Of a stretch of 64,000 bases of DNA, positions 7,220-15,755 are shown piece after piece. Each line of letters opens with the position of its first letter. The first letter of the stretch is position 1. Source of the DNA: Marinifilum sp. D737. Its GTDB lineage: Bacteria > Bacteroidota > Bacteroidia > Bacteroidales > Marinifilaceae. The DNA is taken from assembly GCF_026672275.1 (NCBI RefSeq), contig NZ_JANQCD010000017.1, forward strand, positions 1 to 64,000, given 5' to 3'. Both the position numbers and the translations under genes were made by a program. Under the pieces are notes generated by a model. That model was not told the DNA's origin and did no database searches. It saw nothing but the letters and a program-made list of their open reading frames with translations.

Positions 7220-9465
7220 TAGATGATTATTTTGAAGACATTGAAGAAGTAAATCATAGTTTTTGGTGTGGAGAAATAGAGGAAGCTCTGGGGACTTGTG
7301 AAGAATTATTGTACGAATGGGATAAGGAGTGGAAAATTCCGTATCTCAAATTAGTTTGTGAAAATGCAAATCGTTTAAATTTTAAATGTGTGTTTACAGG
7401 GAAGAGTTTTGATATGATCTTGGTAAGCAAAGATGGCAAGTATATTTTTCCGGTACATTTTTTACATGATGATTTAGATGATGATAAGCTTAAGGATGTA
7501 GTAATTGAGATTGCCTATGCTAACACCAATTATTATAGAGATATTAAAAAGTATCCATCAAGTAGTAACAAACAGATTGTTAGGTCAATTGTGATTGGTT
7601 CCAAAAGCATGAAGTGGTATAAAGAGGAGTTTTCAGATTTTCGGGAGATATTTCGGGAAGCGCATTTTACTACTTTGAAAACTTTTGACTTAAACCGTAT
7701 TGTGCCTGAAAAGAAGGAAGAAGAAGTAGATACTGGCTATGGAAGAACTTTATGGCGATTGGCAATGGGTTTAGGAGTTGATGAAGAAGAACTGAAGAGG
7801 GCTACTATTGATGTAATGGATATGGCTCCTCAATCCTACCTTTCTTTTGTGAAGAATACTCAACAGGTAGCAGAAAGTCTTGCCAAACAGAAAGACTTCT
7901 TTTCCATGCGTTTGAATTGTGTTTTTGTTAACGACAAAAATATTGATACATACGAATTAACAAAGATGTTTGCATCAAGTTTTTTTGAGGATATAAATGT
8001 TTCAAAAATAGATTTTAGCAATTTGACTGATAAATGTGATTTGGAGGGGAAATTGTCGGACATGGAAAATTCAGTTGTGTTGATCGAAAATATGGACAAA
8101 AATGATAATAGAGATCAGCTGATTCAAGATCCATTTAAAAAGGAGGAGATGATTGAAAGTCTATGCAATCATATTATCGAACAATCCAATAATCTGTTTT
8201 TACTGTCACTAAGTGAACAAGGATGGGATCGTCTTTCTGCAATTTCACCAACATTAAGAATCTGCTTTCAAAATGTTTTCCATTTTGATAGTGTTTCTGT
8301 TGATATGCTTGTGAAACATTTTGTTGAAGAAGTAAAAGCTTATGGTTTGGAAGTAAGTACAGAAGCACTTGCATTGGCTGTAAAGTACTTTGAGTACATG
8401 AAATCTTACTTAAGCACAAAAGATTTTAATGTTGGTGTTTCAACCATGTTGGCCGGCGAAGCTCGATATCATTATACCTTACGAATAACAACGAGTATTG
8501 ATGATGGAGACAATTTCATTAGTAAACAGGATCTTCAGGAAAGCATAAAGGATCAATACACAGAAGACGATCAGAAGTCTTTGCCTGAAATCATGAAAAA
8601 ACTAAATGATTTAACAGGTTTGCAATCCGTTAAGGAAAGTGTTACCTCACTAACTAACCTGGTAAAGGTAAACCGCCTGAAAGGAAATAACAACGCCATT
8701 TCCTTGAATTCTATTTTTATGGGAAATCCGGGAACGGGAAAAACCACCTTGGCTTCCATTTTAGGAGAAATATACAAAACGATTGGGGTACTGTCTAAAG
8801 GACATTTGGTAGCGGCAAGTCGCCAAAGTATAGTGGGACAATATATTGGTGATACCGAACAAAATATGAGACGTTTAATCAGACAAGCAAAAGGAGGAAT
8901 TTTGTTTATTGATGAAGCCTACAGTTTGTACAAGCCCGATAGTCCGAGAGATTTTGGTACGGATGCCATTAATGTTTTGGTAGATGAAATGGAACAGATT
9001 AAGGATACAACTTGTGTGATATTGGCTGGTTATACCAACAATATGGAAGAATTCCTTACGGCCAATCCGGGACTGGCAAGTCGTTTCCCTCATATGATCA
9101 ACTTTCCGGATTACTCTTCGGATGAATTGCTGGAGATCTTCATCAACTTTATGCAGAAAGAATCCTTTAGCATGAGTGAAGATTGTATGACAATTGTTTC
9201 GGAATATTTTCAGACTTTGATTGAGGAAAAGGATATGAATTTTGGAAACGGTAGAGTGTGTCGAAACCTGTTCGAAAAATTAAAGCAGATTCATGCCAAC
9301 CGCATGGTAAGAGAAGATGTTGAGGCTGGAGATGAACAGCTTTTAAAATTTAACCAGGATGATATTGAGCGATTGCTTCATGGATTCGAAATCAAGCCAA
9401 AAGATGTGATTGCAGCTAGTGTGAATCATCCTTTTATTGACAGTTCGTATTACATCAAGCGATAA
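7216..9465 (+). CDS. CbbX/SpoVK-type AAA+ ATPase with unknown N-terminal region
   Basis: 749 aa. The C-terminal AAA+ module has Walker A GNPGTGKT (503-510), Walker B ILFIDEA with D566 E567, the sensor segment VILAGYTNNM and the arginine-finger region LASRFPH, and is followed by a helical lid. The order matches the CbbX/SpoVK group of hexameric remodelling ATPases. Residues 1 to about 480 are not recognised. An early part (FDMILVSKDGKYIFPVHFLHD) may be a small alpha/beta domain, and residues about 230-400 resemble a degenerate second ATPase module (SVVLIENMDKND). It is translationally coupled to the peptidase upstream, and cas6 starts 20 bp downstream. A likely job is to unfold or deliver substrates to the peptidase (inference). 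Confidence 0.85.
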   Translation: MIDDYFEDIEEVNHSFWCGEIEEALGTCEELLYEWDKEWKIPYLKLVCENANRLNFKCVFTGKSFDMILVSKDGKYIFPVHFLHDDLDDDKLKDVVIEIAYANTNYYRDIKKYPSSSNKQIVRSIVIGSKSMKWYKEEFSDFREIFREAHFTTLKTFDLNRIVPEKKEEEVDTGYGRTLWRLAMGLGVDEEELKRATIDVMDMAPQSYLSFVKNTQQVAESLAKQKDFFSMRLNCVFVNDKNIDTYELTKMFASSFFEDINVSKIDFSNLTDKCDLEGKLSDMENSVVLIENMDKNDNRDQLIQDPFKKEEMIESLCNHIIEQSNNLFLLSLSEQGWDRLSAISPTLRICFQNVFHFDSVSVDMLVKHFVEEVKAYGLEVSTEALALAVKYFEYMKSYLSTKDFNVGVSTMLAGEARYHYTLRITTSIDDGDNFISKQDLQESIKDQYTEDDQKSLPEIMKKLNDLTGLQSVKESVTSLTNLVKVNRLKGNNNAISLNSIFMGNPGTGKTTLASILGEIYKTIGVLSKGHLVAASRQSIVGQYIGDTEQNMRRLIRQAKGGILFIDEAYSLYKPDSPRDFGTDAINVLVDEMEQIKDTTCVILAGYTNNMEEFLTANPGLASRFPHMINFPDYSSDELLEIFINFMQKESFSMSEDCMTIVSEYFQTLIEEKDMNFGNGRVCRNLFEKLKQIHANRMVREDVEAGDEQLLKFNQDDIERLLHGFEIKPKDVIAASVNHPFIDSSYYIKR

Positions 9466-9485
9466 TCCAATAAGCGAAGAATTTT

Positions 9486-10385
9486 ATGAATCAAGAATAC
9501 AATAAACTCTTTTTTTACCAATATAAAATCGTACTAAAGCTTAGAACAGATCATTTTGAACTGCCAACATCGCCATTTGCATTTTTTCATGGCTTGTTTG
9601 GGCAGGTGCTCTACAATGCCAACGGACATGCTGGTACAAAACACATTCGCTGCAATAAAGAAAACTGTTCCTATTGCCAGCTTTTTAAACCTGTTTTGCC
9701 CGATGGCCATTTTTGGAGAGGCAAATACACCAATCCACCCATAGGATATGTACTATCGCCAGCATTAAATGAAAAAACAGAATACACAAAGGCCGAAAAA
9801 ATGGAGTTTCATCTTGCCTTAATCGGATCGGCCAACAAACATTTACCCAACATCATAATGGCTTTTAACCAGATGCACAAATATGCAGAACATTCGATTG
9901 TAAGCAACTTTTTGCTGGATAGTTTTGAAAGTGTATTGCCCAACAAGCAAGATACAGCCATGGACAATCGTTTTTCGTTGGAAAATATTTCGGAAGTTCC
10001 TGATTCTAAGCTTGTAAAATTAAGAACGCACACACCGCTTCATTTGCAATCGGGAAAACATTTAATTGAAGAGAAGCTAGTGGAACAGCTGTTGCAGCAG
10101 GCACATACAAAGTATAATTTGCTGGCTCAATTTTATTGTGGTTCTCCTCTTTCGAAAATAGAAAATATGGCATTGCCTGAAATGAACTATGAGATTCATA
10201 CCCATCGTTTCGAAGTATGGAAAAACAAGCGATATGGCAAAAAAATAAAAGTTGATGCAATTGTAGGAGAGTTTACTGGTTTAAGCGAAAATATTTTGCC
10301 TTACACCGAACTTTTGGCTTTAATTCGCCATCTAGGCATTGGCAAATACAGCTCCTATGGTTTGGGAAAATTGACTTGGAATTAA
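9486..10385 (+). CDS. cas6: CRISPR precrRNA endoribonuclease Cas6
   Basis: 299-aa RAMP-fold protein that would cut precrRNA in the repeat. The N-terminus (LPTSPFAFFHGLFGQVLY) matches the first ferredoxin-like fold of the Cas6 form found with Bacteroidota type III systems. A Cys cluster (CNKENCSYC, about residues 58-66) suggests a metal site. The C-terminal Gly-rich loop LGIGKYSSYGLGKLTW is the Cas6 signature. It is the third gene of the plus-strand cluster with the peptidase and AAA+ ATPase. CRISPR array 1 starts 65 bp downstream on the same strand with no terminator between, so one transcript could carry both. Confidence 0.9.
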   Translation: MNQEYNKLFFYQYKIVLKLRTDHFELPTSPFAFFHGLFGQVLYNANGHAGTKHIRCNKENCSYCQLFKPVLPDGHFWRGKYTNPPIGYVLSPALNEKTEYTKAEKMEFHLALIGSANKHLPNIIMAFNQMHKYAEHSIVSNFLLDSFESVLPNKQDTAMDNRFSLENISEVPDSKLVKLRTHTPLHLQSGKHLIEEKLVEQLLQQAHTKYNLLAQFYCGSPLSKIENMALPEMNYEIHTHRFEVWKNKRYGKKIKVDAIVGEFTGLSENILPYTELLALIRHLGIGKYSSYGLGKLTWN

Positions 10386-10450
10386 TGCAAAACTGCTGAA
10401 AGAACAAGGTAGAATGAAAATATTGATTGCATTTAAAAACGGGAAAGGTT

Positions 10451-10898
10451 TGAGCGCTACGGCGTATTGAGACATAATTTAGGGTTTTTATATTTATAAT
10501 AATATTGCCTTGAGGTATATTGAGCGCTACGGCGTATTGAGACTTTAAAGGGTGAATAATTTGTAAATAATTGCTGCCTTGAGGTATATTGAGCGCTACG
10601 GCGTATTGAGACTAAGGTTTGGTTTGCATAACTTATACATATCTATGCCTTGAGGTATATTGAGCGCTACGGCGTATTGAGACGCTTGGATTTTGTAATT
10701 TTTCAAAATATCTTTGTTTGCCTTGAGGTATATTGAGCGCTACGGCGTATTGAGACGGAGAGATTTGAGATACTGCTAATTTATAATAATTGCCTTGAGG
10801 TATATTGAGCGCTACGGCGTATTGAGACAGAGTTAACGATAGAATCGCCAGTGTTACCATTGCCTTGAGGTATATTGAGCGCTACGGCGTATTGTGTA
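10451..10898 (+). CRISPR. CRISPR array 1 (7 repeats, 6 spacers)
   Basis: The 37-nt repeat begins GCCTTGAGGTATATTG and ends GCGCTACGGCGTATTGAGAC. Full repeats start at 10507, 10576, 10647, 10720 and 10792. The first repeat (to 10473) lacks its 5' part, and the last (10862-10898) is altered at its 3' end (ATTGTGTA). Spacers are 32-36 nt and all different. The 3' end ATTGAGAC resembles the type III 5' crRNA handle, so transcription is expected on the plus strand. The repeat holds a small hairpin GCGC-UACG-GCGU with a cUACGg tetraloop. The degenerate last repeat fits the trailer end. The damaged first repeat suggests loss of the leader side. Confidence 0.97.
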
Positions 10899-10907
10899 GC
10901 AAGACCT

Positions 10908-10959
10908 TTATAAAAGAAAAGGGTTAGACTAAATTTAGTCTAACCCTTTTCTTTTATAA
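10908..10959. terminator. Perfect 26-bp palindrome, probable bidirectional terminator
   Basis: A perfect inverted repeat with 26-bp arms and no loop (centre ctaaatttag; flanks ttataaaagaaaagg and ccttttcttttataa). It lies between the end of CRISPR array 1 (plus strand) and the stop of cmr6 (minus strand), where two converging transcripts must end. Confidence 0.8.
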
Positions 10960-10971
10960 GTTGATATGGTT

Positions 10972-11796
10972 TTATTCAAATTGGCCATAACCAAGATTGG
11001 TTTTGGCACCAAGGCCGAAATAAAGAATTATCTTTTCAAATAATATCTCTTTTTCCTTAGCTGATATCTTTCCATCGTGTAATTTAAAATTAAAACCCCA
11101 TGTAACATTGGGTAATATTTTTAAAAACATCAAGGGGGTAGGATTCTTCAATGGGTCTTTGTGATGTGTAATGTAGTCATCACCAAATATTTCACCATTT
11201 TTGTTTCCTTTAATAATTTCAGCATTAAAAAAAGTGTCTCTTTTTGCTGTTGGTAACTTTTTCTCTTTGCCTTCTTCTTTTACTTTTCCTTCGAATATTT
11301 CCAATTCAATTTCATCTATTAAATTTTCAATTTCTGTCTGATTAAGGTTTTTTATTTTTTCAGAAGGTAAAATAGAAGCCATGTAATTGTATTTGGCTTC
11401 TTCAATTTTTTTTGCTCGTCTTTTTTGTACCAATTTATTTTTCGGATTCTTATAAATTTTACTTTGTCTGCCAGGAAAGGCATTACGCAAAGCTCCTTTT
11501 ATCGAGGCTCCTGGAATTACCGGTAGTCCACTTGTATGATCAAAATAAAACCCAATTTTAAAACCATCTGCTCCTTTTAAATTATGTGTGTATCCAGTAC
11601 CAAGGACCAAGCCAGGATATATGGTTTTTAATTGTAGTCCTTCGAATTCTTTCTTAGAAACTTTTGCGTTTAAAATTGCATCATGAGCTTTATTATTTTT
11701 ACTTACACTATTGTTTTCACTATTGTAATAGTCATAATAAAACAGATAGCCATAATTTGGATAATTTGTATTTCCCATCTGTTGATTATTTTTCAT
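10972..11796 (-). CDS. cmr6: Type III-B RAMP protein Cmr6
   Basis: 274-aa RAMP protein, last gene of the Cmr operon. The family segment PGLVLGTGYTHNLKG is followed by FDHTSGLPVIPGASIKGALR, the conserved Cmr6 Gly-rich loop and SIKG motif. The end LGLGAKTNLGYGQFE carries the second Gly-rich loop. In Cmr complexes Cmr6 caps the Cmr4 backbone near the 3' end of the crRNA. ATG at 11796 is chosen over the TTG immediately before it. It overlaps cmr5 by 11 bp. Confidence 0.92.
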   Translation of the reverse strand: MKNNQQMGNTNYPNYGYLFYYDYYNSENNSVSKNNKAHDAILNAKVSKKEFEGLQLKTIYPGLVLGTGYTHNLKGADGFKIGFYFDHTSGLPVIPGASIKGALRNAFPGRQSKIYKNPKNKLVQKRRAKKIEEAKYNYMASILPSEKIKNLNQTEIENLIDEIELEIFEGKVKEEGKEKKLPTAKRDTFFNAEIIKGNKNGEIFGDDYITHHKDPLKNPTPLMFLKILPNVTWGFNFKLHDGKISAKEKEILFEKIILYFGLGAKTNLGYGQFE

Positions 11797-12130
11797 CAAA
11801 TGTACGAATGGCTAGTTTAATAGCTACGATCGCATTTTCGAATTGTTCGGTAGAAATTTCTTTGGCAATTACTTTTTCCAAAACAGTTTCATGCTTGTCA
11901 ATAGAACTGTCAATAAATTGTCCAAGGGCTTTTATTACTTTCTCTTTTCCTTCGGTTGCAATGTAGGCCGCTACTGTTGCAGTTAAACCCGAACAACGAA
12001 CCGATGCACCAATTGAAGAAATGTAAGATTTAGTGCTTTTTTCTACTTTGTTATCGTCATTTTCTATTGTTAAAACTCTTTTGACAATGTCAAATGCTTT
12101 TTTGTAATCATCACTGCTTAATTTTTTCAT
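11786..12130 (-). CDS. cmr5: Type III-B small subunit Cmr5
   Basis: 114-aa all-helical protein in the cmr5 position between cmr4 and cmr6. Segments such as YISSIGASVRCSGLTATVAA and KVIKALGQFI fit the Cmr5 small-subunit family, which lines the inner filament along the target RNA. The call rests on size, helical nature, weak family resemblance and conserved gene order. It starts 12 bp after the cmr4 stop and overlaps cmr6. Confidence 0.88.
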   Translation of the reverse strand: MKKLSSDDYKKAFDIVKRVLTIENDDNKVEKSTKSYISSIGASVRCSGLTATVAAYIATEGKEKVIKALGQFIDSSIDKHETVLEKVIAKEISTEQFENAIVAIKLAIRTFDEK

Positions 12131-12142
12131 TTTCCTTTTCTT

Positions 12143-12931
12143 TTAAACAGATTTAAATTTACACTGTCCGTAACCTATTGAAGCATTGGCACCAATCTGA
12201 ACCGAAGATTCTTCTATTTTGCTAAAAGTATCTTCAATTTTCTTATTAATTTCGTTTGTTTCTGTTCCATCAATAATATCTGTCCAGAATATGCTTTTCG
12301 AAGGAACTACTTCTTCGTACCATAGGTTTTTACTTTCTCCATTTTCAAGATAGTTTCTTGCTATTGCAGGCAGGTTATTGCAGTATTTTTTAAATTCTTT
12401 AAAAGGAAGTACAATAATTTTTGTGCCAAGCTGATCTTTTAATAATTTGGTAGTTTCTTCTGTAAATGGATCTTTTTCTTCAAAATCATTTTCTTCCAAA
12501 TCTTCAATCTGGCTATTTTTTCTCTCGCCGCCAATTAAAACTGCTTTGTTGATATCCGGTACATTGGCATTGGTAAATTTGTTGAATACTTCGGGGCAAG
12601 TAGCCATATAGTATGGAGCGTCGTTAGCACGCAATGGTAAGGCAAGCAGATGGCTATCGTTAAAAATATAAGAACCAATATTTTGCTTGTTACTCTTTGT
12701 TTTTCTTGAGTTTGGGACACTGCCAAAAACTATGCTAAAAAAATCGTTGTTTATTTCGTTGTTGGCATCAAAGAATTCTTTCAATGCACCTTTTAAGCCC
12801 GATGCATGTATGGTTGGTAAATCGGTAACCGCATCGCGTTGTACCAGTCTGTCAATGGTTCCATAGTTAATATCTCCGCTGCCAACATGTAAATTGGTTA
12901 GACATTCAATGGTGTATCTTTTTTTATTCAT
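12143..12931 (-). CDS. cmr4: Type III-B backbone RNase Cmr4
   Basis: 262-aa RAMP protein forming the repeated backbone of the effector and cutting target RNA every 6 nt. N-terminal motifs are clear: LTNLHVGSGD, then GTIDRLVQRD with Asp27 in the position of the Cmr4/Csm3 catalytic Asp, then IHASGLKGALKEFFD. The C-terminus VQIGANASIGYGQCKF has the Gly-rich loop. The catalytic Asp is present, so target-RNA cleavage, and so shut-off of signalling, is probably intact. It starts 18 bp after cmr3. Confidence 0.93.
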   Translation of the reverse strand: MNKKRYTIECLTNLHVGSGDINYGTIDRLVQRDAVTDLPTIHASGLKGALKEFFDANNEINNDFFSIVFGSVPNSRKTKSNKQNIGSYIFNDSHLLALPLRANDAPYYMATCPEVFNKFTNANVPDINKAVLIGGERKNSQIEDLEENDFEEKDPFTEETTKLLKDQLGTKIIVLPFKEFKKYCNNLPAIARNYLENGESKNLWYEEVVPSKSIFWTDIIDGTETNEINKKIEDTFSKIEESSVQIGANASIGYGQCKFKSV

Positions 12932-12949
12932 GATTAGTGTATTGAAATG

Positions 12950-14128
12950 TTATTTTTCTGGCTTAATTATTTGAATATGGTTGTAACCAATTTGTTGAAA
13001 ACATTCATTTTTAAATATTTCCAAAATGGTTTCATTTTCAGTTTTTGCATCAAAAAAGAAAACACTGCCTTTAGAAATTAGGTTTATATTTTTCGATTTG
13101 TAAAGACTACTTCCTTTGCTTTTACTCATGTTCACATAATCACTGGTTTCTTTAACTGTAGTGCTTATGCAACGAAAAGAGACGGTATTACTAATGTGAA
13201 AACATGACTTTTCTATTTGATTCAGATTTAAAAATGCATCGGATAGGAGTATCACTTTTTTGTAGATTTCAGGGGCTTTTGCAGTAATATAATAGGTGTT
13301 TTCGATTGAATTTGAAATGTCAGTTGTATCAATTTCTACAATATCCATTTTAAAGGTACTTTTTTCACCTCCAAGCTGAATGTAGCGCTCTTTTTGCGTA
13401 TCAAGTATTGTATCGTTTAATTCGGCAAAAAAACTAAAACAGTAATTATCATCCAACTTGAACGTAACTTGCTTGTAAAAGCCTTTTTTGTTGTCGGCAG
13501 ACTCTTCTTTATCAGCTCTGTATTTACCAATAGATTTTCGAATACCAACTTGTTCACAAGTAATGAACGGTCCGCTTTTTTTTGTTCTTATTCCATTTTC
13601 ATCCTGTTCAAAATCAAATTTCATGAAGTTGTTGTCTTTTTTTTCGTCCTTTTTGGGATTTTGAACTTTGCGAGCCAGTAGGGGAGTAAAGCCTATTTTG
13701 GGATCGTAATTTTCGAGTAAAAAGTGATTTGCATTTTTCTTTAATGTGTTTGGTATCAAAACATCCTTGTTGTTTAACTGTGACTCGTCGTTAGGTTTTA
13801 CAAACCAATTAATTCCATGCTTATAATCTTCAATAAAAACCGGATAAATGTTTTTTATGATTCCAAAATCTCCTCGTTTTTTTTCATTGACAAAACTTTG
13901 GGCTCCAATTAGGTTAATTGCTCCTACCTTATCTGTTATTTTATTGTTTTTAAAAACTTCAGGAGAGGATTTTAACAATTCGTAGCGCAACATACCTAGC
14001 AAAGAAGTTTGCTGAGGGAAATAGTTAGAACGAACAAAGTAGTTCTGATTATTATCGCCAAAAGTATTTTCATTCCCAAAGAAAAAAGATCCTTGTGGAA
14101 TGAGCTGTATTTTATATAGTTTACTCAT
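12950..14128 (-). CDS. cmr3: Type III-B RAMP protein Cmr3
   Basis: 392-aa protein. The N-terminus (IQLIPQGSFFFGNEN) and YFPQQTSLLGMLRYELL match the Cmr3/Csm4 family, whose protein binds the 5' crRNA handle and contacts Cas10. It overlaps cmr2 by 8 bp. The Lys/Asn-rich middle (about residues 150-200) is less conserved. Gene order cmr2-cmr3-cmr4 supports the call. Confidence 0.9.
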   Translation of the reverse strand: MSKLYKIQLIPQGSFFFGNENTFGDNNQNYFVRSNYFPQQTSLLGMLRYELLKSSPEVFKNNKITDKVGAINLIGAQSFVNEKKRGDFGIIKNIYPVFIEDYKHGINWFVKPNDESQLNNKDVLIPNTLKKNANHFLLENYDPKIGFTPLLARKVQNPKKDEKKDNNFMKFDFEQDENGIRTKKSGPFITCEQVGIRKSIGKYRADKEESADNKKGFYKQVTFKLDDNYCFSFFAELNDTILDTQKERYIQLGGEKSTFKMDIVEIDTTDISNSIENTYYITAKAPEIYKKVILLSDAFLNLNQIEKSCFHISNTVSFRCISTTVKETSDYVNMSKSKGSSLYKSKNINLISKGSVFFFDAKTENETILEIFKNECFQQIGYNHIQIIKPEK

Positions 14129-15755
14129 CGGTATCCTTTCTGATTAAAAATTTAATAAATCGAAGTGCTGCATAAACCATTTTCATAGCATTGGCAGGAG
14201 TTTGAATTTTGAATGCACTTACTGTTAGGTTGATAATGCCGGTAGTTAAATCTTCGTAAATCGTATGAATGTCGTTATTGAACTCTGAATTAAAAGTAAA
14301 TTGTAACCTTTGTCTGAATTTTTCAGAGTCTTTGTTCTCATTTTCGTAAATGGCAATAATACGATCGGTATTGTCGTAAATTTTTTTAATTACCGACATT
14401 AAGAAATTATTATCATCGTTTTGTTGGGTATAAATCGACATTAAATAACAGAAGATGTTGTAAGCTTCGGTGTTTTTCTTAAATATGGTATCGAAATATT
14501 GTCCGCTATGTTTTAATACTCTTAATGCAACAGCATTTTTACCCTCGGTTTTTTTCGCTTTTTCAAACAGTTGGGATGTAGCTTCTGAAAGTGCCTCTTG
14601 TAAAGGAAATTTATAATAGCTTATCGAAACGCCAAATGATAAAGTTGGTTTTACATTGATGCTTGTTCCTTCTTTAATTATATTTTGTTCTGGTAATCTT
14701 TGTTGAAAATCAGTCGATAAAGTATTGATTAGGTCGAAAATATTCTGGTAGTTGTTATTTTCTTTTTGTGAACCCACTACCGGAGCCATAAATAACAAAT
14801 CGTCACCGCCTGCATAAATACATTCTCCACCGTACTTGCTTATTTTTTCAACCGATTGCTTGGCAAACTCAAAGAGGTTTTTCGATAAGTCGGCTATTTC
14901 TATTTTTGATTTTTCAACTTCACCATTTTCAAATGATCTTATTAATTCACCAACGCTATCGCCATCAGCTTGCACTATGGCCACGTATTTGTGATAGGTT
15001 CTAAAATCATTTTTGGTATTGTCGTGCCCTTTAAAAATATCGTAAAATAAATTTTCTCTTGTCTCTTCTTTTTTTTGGTTTAATTTTTCGTAAAGATCCT
15101 TTTGTGCAATTTCCCAAACATCAGAATTTATGGTTCGAAATTGTGCACTTGCCAATTCTGGTATCGAAGGGAAGCACTTTCCTCTTATATCGCCATCTTT
15201 TATTACCTCTCTTGAAAATGCTTCTTCGGTTAAAAATGAGTTGGTAATCTTGTTTAAAAAAGTAGAAATGTAATTTTGCGAGTCGTTTTCAACTAACTTA
15301 CACTGTAGTTCGGCTGTATCTAAATAATTCTGAATAGAGATTACAGGTAGAATATCATTGTACTCTTTAGTTATGTGTTCTATTCTAAAATATTGATTTA
15401 AATACTTTGCAACCTTGTCTTCATCTTCTTTTATTTTATTAGTAATTCGCTCAGCAAGGGTCGTTAATAATTCAGTTTTAATTTCTTCCAAACTTCCTTC
15501 GGGCAAATTATCTTCAAATATAATACGATCAGGAAATAGACCTGCACCAATTTGTGGTTTGTAGAAATCTGTGATCTCATCTTTAGGTACATATGGTACA
15601 ATAAAGCTACACTTATTGTCCTTAATTCTAATTTGCTGAATGAGTTCTTTGCAAATGTAACTAAGCAAATAGCTTGCGCCCCATAGCTCACGGGTTTTAC
15701 GTGCTAACTGTAGTGTTTTTAAAGTGGGGCCTATGGTTATTGCTGTGTATTTCAT
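14121..15755 (-). CDS. cmr2: Cas10/Cmr2 with intact GGDD palm and no HD domain
   Basis: 544-aa large subunit. It begins directly in the first palm domain (AITIGPTLKTLQLARKTREL, WGASYLLSYI), so the N-terminal HD nuclease of typical Cas10 is absent. A zinc/linker region includes FPSIPELASAQFR (about 195-207). The second palm carries ADGDSVGEL (about 263-271) and the nucleotidyl-cyclase motif YAGGDDLLFM with GGDD at 316-319. Cas10 enzymes with GGDD make a nucleotide second messenger after target-RNA binding. Here, with CorA and a DHH phosphoesterase next door, the expected product is SAM-AMP as in B. fragilis (inference). It overlaps cmr1 by 4 bp. Confidence 0.95.
   Translation of the reverse strand: MKYTAITIGPTLKTLQLARKTRELWGASYLLSYICKELIQQIRIKDNKCSFIVPYVPKDEITDFYKPQIGAGLFPDRIIFEDNLPEGSLEEIKTELLTTLAERITNKIKEDEDKVAKYLNQYFRIEHITKEYNDILPVISIQNYLDTAELQCKLVENDSQNYISTFLNKITNSFLTEEAFSREVIKDGDIRGKCFPSIPELASAQFRTINSDVWEIAQKDLYEKLNQKKEETRENLFYDIFKGHDNTKNDFRTYHKYVAIVQADGDSVGELIRSFENGEVEKSKIEIADLSKNLFEFAKQSVEKISKYGGECIYAGGDDLLFMAPVVGSQKENNNYQNIFDLINTLSTDFQQRLPEQNIIKEGTSINVKPTLSFGVSISYYKFPLQEALSEATSQLFEKAKKTEGKNAVALRVLKHSGQYFDTIFKKNTEAYNIFCYLMSIYTQQNDDNNFLMSVIKKIYDNTDRIIAIYENENKDSEKFRQRLQFTFNSEFNNDIHTIYEDLTTGIINLTVSAFKIQTPANAMKMVYAALRFIKFLIRKDTDE

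Noticed and set aside
10633-10860. Minus-strand ORF with repeated SQYAVALNIPQG
   Set aside because: It is the translated CRISPR repeat, not a protein.
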